Source: Coniferiporia sulphurascens (taxonomy: Eukaryota; Basidiomycota; Agaricomycetes; Hymenochaetales; Hymenochaetaceae). Taken from it: 64,000 nt of DNA. The notes beneath the pieces were generated by a model that worked only from the letters and a program-made list of their open reading frames with translations, searched no databases and was not told where the DNA came from. The translations under genes and the position numbers were made by a program. Positions 56,753 through 64,000 of this stretch are shown here, in pieces. Numbering within the stretch: position 1 is the first letter of the stretch; every line of letters begins with the position of its first letter. Location: contig NBBA01000007.1 of the NCBI GenBank assembly GCA_002794785.1, positions 124,001 to 188,000 on the forward strand, given 5' to 3'.

Positions 56753-58797
56753 ATGTCGTCTGCCAATGCGACCATTCCAGCGACTCCAAGCTTGGCTTCA
56801 CTAGGCATCCACCTTGACAACTCGCTTGGTGCGGCGTTTATTGGACTCCTTGTCGCTGCTATGTAAGTTTATATCTTTTATAAGCGACGCTATCTAACTT
56901 ATACTCGCACGTACAGCTTGTTTGGAGTGACGAATATCCAGACGCTGATTTACTATCAAAGCTCAGCTCGCGACCCTCGATACATGAAGTGGACTGTGAG
57001 TTACATATTTCAATTAGTTTGTGCAAGAAAGTAATCGGCTTTCCTGTTGTTAATTATCAGGTTGCATTTTTGTGGTTTGTTCATGCCTCCCTTCTCAATA
57101 ATTCTCAGTATTCAATTGTTTTTTTATCTTACAGGTCCTTAGACGCACTCCACCTTGCGCTTATCTCTCACGTTCTTTATTTCTACTTGGTCACGAACTT
57201 CACAAACCTGGCGATAATATCCAAGCCGACTTGGAGTCTTTGCGTGAGTGATAGTGCCTCACCGAGTTAAAAAAGCGCAAAACTAAAACAAGGCAACCTA
57301 ACAAGTTACATGTGTTCGTGACCGTGCGTGTTCAGTCTTATGATTCTTGTCATGAATGATTCTGACTTATCGCCCTAAGACTGTTAGCGACTTCATCGTT
57401 CGGTTGTAAGTCCCAGCTGCTACTTGAGTTCCTTATTTTCGCTTAAACTGTTCTGCAGGTACTATACGCGCCGAGTATGGATCAGTGAGTTCCCGTCAGC
57501 CGGAGACAGGATTTTTTGTACTGACTGAGAACTCTTGTTCTCACGTCTGAAGTGAGCAAGCAAAACTGGTTCTTGACGGCGGGAGCGGTATGAACTTCCT
57601 TCGCACTCTGAACTATATTAGTGATTAATTTTATATTTTGCTTCTTTAACGTTTGGCATCAGGCTCTGTTCACCTTCGTCACATTCGGTATGGCTTTCCT
57701 TGCTTCCCCCGATTCAAAGGGGACTTATAAAACCTTCAACACAAAGTTTCTGGACTTGGCTTCGGTGGAAAGATGTACGTATTATTAAGCCCTCACAATA
57801 ACGTCTTTTTTTAGAATTCTGAATCCCTCTTCCGACGTCCCAGATTTTCGTACAACTCGATGGCACAATTCTCCAATATTTCCGTATGTAATAATACCCT
57901 ACACCGTTCTGCTGATCTGTCTGATTTAAGCGGCGATTCCGAAGTGGGTGCTCTACACAAGTCTTGGCTCAGCAGTTGCTGCGGATCTGTGGGTTGCGAT
58001 CTCGCTCTGTTACTTCCTTGTCAAGAATAGGACAGGTTTCAAATCGTGCGTATCTTAATAGGGCTCGGTTCAGGAGCCGAGGGAAAAGCCATAGAGACTA
58101 AACTGAATTAATCAAATTGGCAGAACCGACACGAGGATCAGCATCATGATCGTATACATTGTTAACACTGGGCTTCTCACAAGTATCTGCGCAGTCTGCT
58201 CCTTCGTTACGGTTGGTGTCTCCCTTAAGCTCAGGATTCACTTGTCTTAAAGATGATGATCACCAGTACGCTGTTATGCCCAACAACTATATTTTTATAG
58301 GCTTTTACTTTAGCCTGTCCAAGCGTACGTCCAACTGATACATGCAACTCTTCGGCTCGGTTGCTGATGACGTCGAATGATCCACAGTGTATTTCAACTC
58401 CTTACTCGCTACACTAAACGCACGCGACAGGCTGCGCGATGGCCTGAGCAGGCATGCAAACAATGGACCAGCTGCGTACCAAATGCCACGCATCGTTTCA
58501 GTCAATACGAGCCCTGGGGCGTCGAAGCACAGCGCATCTTTCGGCACGGTCAACGCCGCCCCTGGTTCTCCGACACGCACTGCCTTTGGTTACGGGGAGA
58601 AGGTACGCATGATACGGGCGATATCCGGCCCTTGGCTTTTCGAATGGAACGGAACAGAAGCTTATGCAATGTCGTCTTCTGGCTTATCCTTACAGGGCGA
58701 CGGCATGATCGCTGTGAATGTGCAGACGGAAATGGACTACCACTCTGACGAAACTGGGGGAAGACCGGCGAAGTATACGTCGGTACTGCCGCTTTGA
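56753..58797 (+). CDS. DUF6534 family integral membrane protein (copy 3)
   Basis: Model join(56753..56862, 56917..56995, 57061..57074, 57135..57243, 57306..57323, 57380..57405, 57459..57484, 57553..57587, 57663..57774, 57931..58045, 58124..58211, 58267..58324, 58388..58602, 58696..58797): 14 exons, 368 aa, intact frame. It opens LDNSLGAAFIGLLVAAILFGVTNIQTLIYYQ and continues with SLDALHLALISHVLYFYLV, LHVFVT (an 18-nt exon), TVSDFIVRL and YYTRRVWI (26-nt exons each), KQNWFLTAGALFTFVTFGM, LGSAVAADLWVAISLCYFLV, RTGFKSTDTRISIMIVYIVN, GFYFSLSKLYFNSLLATLNARD and a polar tail. The 14-nt exon (VAFLW) is likewise required. The last intron (93 nt) has no stop and is a multiple of three, so its retention would only lengthen the protein. 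Function unknown. Confidence 0.88.
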
Positions 58798-59728
58798 GTG
58801 GGCTAAGGGAGTCTGCAGATTTCTATGGGATGGAACCGTTCCGTTATATATATCTCTTGTGTTTGTGTTGGTTGTGACCTTACTCTCCTTATTGCTTGTA
58901 CTGTTGTATTCTTTGAAACGGAGACCACGATCTTTTTCTGAATTTCTTTCATCAAGACAAGGCCGCTGGTAAATGCCCATATATGCACGCAGAGTGAGCT
59001 GGATGGGCAATGCCCTTTATAAGTTCACGTCGTATAATTCCCGACCTGGATTAACAACGGTTTTATCCTCAGTCTTCTCATAGTATCTTCATGGCCAACG
59101 TCCTGCTGTCACGGAACAGAGGCCCGCATCCTCTTTGTAATTGATTTTTTTTGTGCAGTGATAAATAAGTATACTTTTCCTTGTCCCATACACCGGAATT
59201 ACTTGATGACACGTCGAACTCTGACCGAGTAAATTCTCCGAGACCGTGTGCCAGCGGCAGGAGGCTGTCAATCCGAGTTGAACCCTTTCCAGAGGTTCGA
59301 TTACAGGCACAGCCCTGAAGGAAGATTTATGTGGACAGTACCTTCAGGCTCCTTTTATCTTAGTATCAAAGCCAGGTCGAACGAAAATAGTAATGTATAT
59401 TCTGCTTTTTGGGGGTTTCGCGGTGTTTTGCGCCAGTGCATAAATTACTACCATACGCCACCGAAGCTAAATTAGGCGCTGCTTTATTTGAGAGCTGTCA
59501 CATGACTAACGCACTTTGTATTTGCAAAAACGGTCGTTGCCCGAAGTGTCAGCTCCAGACTCCAATACCTGTTTGCCAATGGCCCGCTCATAGGTTTGTT
59601 CTCTTGTTAAGACGACGCCCCTCACAGAAGCTCGTGCTTATCTTAGAAATACGCCGTTAGCAATCTCGGTTTTACGAACCGCTTGGTAAAGCCCTCCTGC
59701 CGAGGTTGATGACGAATTGCCGCTGCCG
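58798..59728. other. Intergenic region before the ABC1 kinase gene
   Basis: 0.9 kb with the 3' UTR of DUF6534 copy 3 and the promoter of the kinase gene. No exon recognised. Confidence 0.45.
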
Positions 59729-61488
59729 ATGACCACACTCGTGGTCTCGCAAAAGTTCGCCTCGATATGCTCTTCGTCGATGTTCAAGCCTCCTAAATTA
59801 TCTTCTCGTTCTTATGCTTTCTCATCCCGCCGCTCTGCATCCAAACTTTGGCGATTGAGAAGACCGGTCTATGTCGCTCTCGGGGTCGGCGTCGCTTACT
59901 ACGCGGACGAGCGATTCAACGCGTCCTCCTTTGCTCGCACCTTTCGGACATTTAGCACAGGCGCCGTTGTAGCTTTCGACTACAAGGTCAATTTTCAGGC
60001 TCATCCCCCTTTTGCCGAATCCATTGCTGCCTTACATGAGCGCAACGCCGAGCGCGTTTACGCGCTCCTCCGCGCAAATGGCGGTCTCTACCTCAAAATC
60101 GGTCAGGCCATTGCCATGCAGTCTGCAATCTTGCCGGCAGAGTTCCAGAAGCGCTTCGCGCGCTTTTTTGATGATGCGCCGCAGAACGAATGGGAGGATG
60201 TGGAACAGGTCATACGTGATGAATTTGGGAGTAAGAGCCCGGACGAGGTGTTCGGTAGGATAGAAAGGGCAGCGCGTGCAAGCGCGAGCATCGCTCAAGT
60301 GCATTATGCGATACTTCCAGACGGTCGTAAAGTTGCCGTGAAGATTCAGAAGAGGGAGATCGCGCAGCAGGTGGGCTGGGATTTGTGGGCCTTCGGAGCT
60401 GTCATGTATCTCTACACGGCATTCTTCGACCTCCCCCTTTATCCAATGGTCTCCTACATCTCGCAGCGTCTCTTATTAGAGACTGACTTCAACAACGAGT
60501 CTGACAATGCCGAACGCACGGCAGCAAATATTGCATCCGAGCCTCGCCTTCGGGCCGAGTGCACGTTCCAGAGGTGTATCGAGATTTGACGACTAAGAGA
60601 GTTATGACAGCTGAATGGATCGATGGTGTGCGACTTTCAGACAAGGAAACTTTGACGGCACCGTGGAAGGGAGTAGGAGGCGGCGGAGGTCTGGGCGTCC
60701 ACCTTGCGGACGTAATGCAGGCACTTGTGGACCTTATCTCCGCACAGCTTTTCGTCTGGGGCGACCTCCACTGTGATCCTCACCCAGGAAATGTCCTCGT
60801 ACGACGCCAGCCTTCTGGGGCTCCCCAGCTCGTTCTCTTAGACCATGGGCTATACGTGCACCTTGAACCACCCTTCCGACGACAGTACGCCGCATTCTGG
60901 CGCGCCCTGCTGGCGCTGGACAACACGGAGCTCCAACGTATCTCGGCTAGTTGGGGTGTGCGCAACACGGACGCGTTTGCGAGTGCGACGCTCATGCGGC
61001 CATACGGAAGTACTGTGCGCGCGCTAGCTAGTGCAAACGATCCCGTGGAGGAGGGCGAGGATGATTCACCCGGAGCACGTACATTTGCGATGCAGCGACG
61101 CATGCGCGCAGCTCTAGGCGACATACTTGGTGATGAGCGTGCGTGGCCTCGCGCGCTTCTCTTCATTGGCCGTTCAATTCGGATGCTGCAGGCGAATAAT
61201 CAGATGCTCGGTAGTCCTGTGAATCGGGTGGGAACTATGGGTGCGTGGGCTGCGCACGCACTCGCGAACGACCCGAGTATCCCGCGAGCCGAGCGCTGGT
61301 TGAACTGGTGGCGTCATATTTTGTTTCGGTTGGCTCTAGCTGCGAGCGACGGTGCATGGTACGTGAGCCGTGTACGTCAGGTGCTTGGACTTGGTGGAGG
61401 TATGGAGAACGATGTAGAGGAGGCTATGCGCTCCGTCGCAAAAAACATGTTTGGAGTCGAACTGAATCACGATTTGTTTGAGGGTTAG
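59729..61488 (+). CDS. ABC1/ADCK atypical kinase (mitochondrial), frameshifted
   Basis: No introns; about 586 aa once the lesion is bridged. UbiB/ABC1 atypical kinases support coenzyme Q biology and lipid handling in mitochondria. After an Arg/Ser-rich N-terminus without acidic residues (likely mitochondrial presequence; an alternative ATG is at 59780) and a hydrophobic stretch (YVALGVGVAYYAD), the family motifs are KIGQAIAMQ (about 122), ASIAQVH, VAVKIQKREI, LLLETDFNNESDNAERTA, GDLHCDPHPGNVLVR (about 345) and LLDHGLYV (DFG equivalent). These fit the ADCK1/Cqd-like branch better than COQ8. The frame breaks at 60552-60554: CGGGCC reads CGG GCC GAG, while one more G gives GRVHVPEVYRDLTTKRVMTAEW and an open frame to 61488. 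The sole lesion is in a G-run, so a sequencing or assembly deletion is likely. Confidence 0.88.
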
Positions 61489-64000
61489 AGGGTGAGCCAC
61501 CGAATCCGCTTTTTTCGTGTAAACGCATATAATCTTCTACTTTGCACACTCTAGACAGATTAGAATAGATTCTTGTAAGCATACCCTTGCACTAATGTAT
61601 AAAATAAGCTCAGCTCAGTCTTTGTGTAGCTTCGCCCAATGAAATGAGTAACCGGAGTTCCTTTAAAAGTGCTGTCCCGTCCACTGGATCGTCCACCGTC
61701 TTCGACATATTTGGTCCTCTTGTTTGAATTACCATTTGGCGAGAGCACTTCGTGTCGCTTGATAGGCACCCTTGTTGCCTGAAATACAAATAATCGACAT
61801 AATCCTACAGTCATCAAAGTCTCGTCTGGGTAATTCAATGGCTCTTGCAATTGTTCACGCGAGTTACGGCAGCGACGGCAACCCGGATCCGCCCCTCATA
61901 CAATATTACAATTTATGCTGTCATGCACACGGTCATCGGCTGAAGCTTGAAGTCACATGGGATACCCTTGTGATCTGGACCATGACCGGTTCTCGAGGTC
62001 TGACCTTGTCTGACTCGGATCCTGTTATGTCTACGCTGTTCATTGGACGGCGATGTATTGGTCGGAACGAAATACCATTTGGTCTGGCTTTCGACCTATC
62101 TGCAGCCCTTTTTATATCTCTCGGCACATTATGGAAACTCCTTACCTCCCTTGGTTTGTGCCATGAATTGTGCGTGTCGTGCCATAACCGCAGAAACTAA
62201 CCGATAATACCACGATATTCGATGGACGAACTCAGGCTAGTCACAGTCTCTGCTCACCCAGCTACACTTTTCAATGTCGACACCTGGAACTCCTTCAAGT
62301 CTATTCTTTTTAAGCATCCTTTATAGGCGCCACATGTCCTCCGAAGGATGTAATTACTACGTCAGTCACTTGGACTTCCGGGTATGTCTCTTCTCTCTAG
62401 CCGATTCAGGAAGGCGAAGATCCTGCACGGCGCATCAGGGATTTGCTAAACTCCGTCATACTAGAACTTACTTAGCGGCATGACCTCTGGTGTCTTCAAG
62501 AGGTTGAGCTTTCTCTGCTATGTGACGTCTATTCTCGAACTCTCCCAGTTGCATCAACGAGAGTTGAACCGGACAGCCCGCTTATCACATACATGTATGT
62601 CGGACCCGCTGACCTTCTTCACCCAGCAGCCTCGGTCCCACTAGGCCGTTCCTTGTCGCCCATTGGTTTACGCTCATCCGCAGGCGCAAACATAGGTGCA
62701 CCACGATGAAACCAACGAGCGCGTAACCCGTTAGATGCATGTTGCATAAAATACAAGACACCGCTTTTTATTAGTTTGGATGCAACTACCGACAGCAAAA
62801 GGCTTAAAGTATGGCTTATCAGTTAATTACGCCCTACCACTCGCAATCATTCAACGCACCTATTGAGGTTGGTGCTATGTTTACCTATCTTCTACTTTGA
62901 TACCCGATGCTTTCAGCAATTGGGGACTCGTCTTCATTAATGACCGGAACCCGTGGCCATATGTCCCCGTGGCACGTTTGGGTCCTCTACCACGGGTTCC
63001 CACTAGTCTTCAACGGATTTGGAACGATGGAGTATACCCGCACTTGATCGTCGAGTACACAGTACATCCTCCAATGGGCCCTAACGAGTGTGTCTCTTTG
63101 CGATGAAGCCCTCTTCGAAAATGATGTGCTTCCGCATAATTGAATGAACATGGACGGGATGAGCTTAAGATTAATGGATACCCACGTCTCTGCTGCTATT
63201 TTACTCTCGGTCTCGTCTACAAACTTCCACAGGATCGTAAACAGGCTACAATTAATTAAACGCCTCACGAGAAGGCATTCTATTAGGTCTGGATTCAGGG
63301 TGGCTTCTAGTTCGAGAAACTGGCATCCCTTGGGACCCGGACTATGACCAACTTGTGAAGGTTGATTTTCGCGTACGTCGTCTTGGATCATAGTGTGTAT
63401 CCTTCTCATCCAGCACGCGCTAGAAAAAAGGTCATGCTCATCTATCGTAACAGGTACCACTTGACCTAACTTTTGATCCCCGCGATCCTCCGCACTCCCT
63501 CCTCCCCCCCCTTCCATGTTATCCGACCCATCGTGAACGTCTTCAGATCCGGTTACCGCGCACGAGTAGTCGCTGAGGCAAGTTGCAGGCAAGCCTGGAT
63601 CGAATGACGTATGGGCGAAAGTCGTCATATTTGCTCATTGTTTTCTTGGGAAGAGGGAAGTCCTTCCTTTCGTGCATGCCCCGATAACGCTTCCTCTGTT
63701 TTCTATTCATAGCCCTGGTCCTGCCTCACTTGGGAGAGCACCGCTTGTAATTTCTTGGTATTTGACAAAAAAGCGCTGGTGTGTCCTGTATCTATGTGCC
63801 GTTCCTTGAGCCCAACTATTGCTCCACAGACTCTACACAACCAGGAGTGAAGAAGGAGGAGGAGGAGTCTCCTGCCTAAATGTGGCTTGTTAAATGCGAT
63901 GGATCGTCGGTATATACTTCTGGCCACGGTCCTGCTCAAAGACCAGATGCGCCCTCCCGTGTCTTGGGAGTTAGAGAGGAATCGATTGTGTCAATTGGGA
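61489..64000. other. Terminal region with unassigned reading frames
   Basis: 2.5 kb. On the minus strand, 61566-61793 after a CAG acceptor encodes a basic tail (ATRVPIKRHEVLSPNGN, SNKRTKYVEDGG) that could be the last exon of a gene, and a 213-aa frame lies at 62987-63628. I could not link them into one model or name a domain. Possibly a decayed gene or one continuing beyond the window. Confidence 0.35.

Noticed and set aside
1..64000. CRISPR array, prophage, bacterial operon or rRNA genes
   Set aside because: The intron-rich genes are eukaryotic, and no regularly spaced repeats or rRNA motifs were seen.

Overview
This window is nuclear DNA from a filamentous basidiomycete, very probably an Agaricomycete (mushroom-forming fungus). 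Nearly every gene is broken into many short exons by introns of about 45-100 nt with GT-AG ends (donors mostly GTRNGT, several GTGCGT/GTACGT). The gene content fits: three DUF6534 seven-helix membrane proteins, an eisosome Pil1 protein with a long disordered tail, an Agaricomycete-type BTB protein, a multi-intron P450 and a tannase/feruloyl esterase. There are no operons, CRISPR arrays, rRNA genes or recognisable intact transposons. Gene models below were built by hand from reading frame, splice sites and family motifs; nearly all give an intact frame from start to stop.

Layout. 0.2-10 kb: tannase-family esterase (+), epoxide hydrolase (-), the UBR7-type ubiquitin ligase (+), then a decayed inverted second copy of the epoxide hydrolase (+). 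11-20.3 kb: a 14-exon cytochrome P450 (-), a 15-exon DUR3 urea transporter (-), and divergent from it the NAD(P)HX epimerase (+). 22.4-24 kb: first DUF6534 gene (+). 25.5-32.6 kb: a housekeeping block of GLE1 (-), a MYND zinc-finger gene (+) sharing a 281-bp promoter with it, and PIL1 (+). 33.7-38.5 kb: MO25/Hym1, GNA1 and a short-chain dehydrogenase, all (-). 38.5-42.1 kb: nothing recognised. 42.1-44.5 kb: a RING-finger protein (+). 46.6-48.8 kb: second DUF6534 gene (-). 51.5-52.2 kb: ribosomal protein uS11/RPS14 (-). 53.3-61.5 kb: BTB protein (+), a cyanase gene that keeps only its N-terminal domain (+), third DUF6534 gene (+) and an ABC1/ADCK atypical kinase (+). The last 2.5 kb holds only unassigned reading frames.

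How the genes relate. Most are independent eukaryotic genes. Loose themes are nitrogen handling (DUR3 with an inverted pair of GATAAG motifs in its promoter, cyanase remnant), cell-wall precursor synthesis (GNA1) with polarity/morphogenesis (MO25, PIL1), and oxidative/xenobiotic metabolism (P450, epoxide hydrolase, SDR, tannase).

Most notable: (1) four genes each lack one base relative to the frame their family requires (epoxide hydrolase, GNA1, SDR, ABC1 kinase), three of them in homopolymers, which looks like assembly deletions or recent damage; (2) well-supported micro-exons of 4-24 nt in at least five genes, including a 6-nt one in DUR3; (3) two GC-AG introns; (4) a cyanase cut down to its N-terminal part; (5) an inverted epoxide-hydrolase duplicate that has decayed with its introns. 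I did not find a convincing new multi-gene system.
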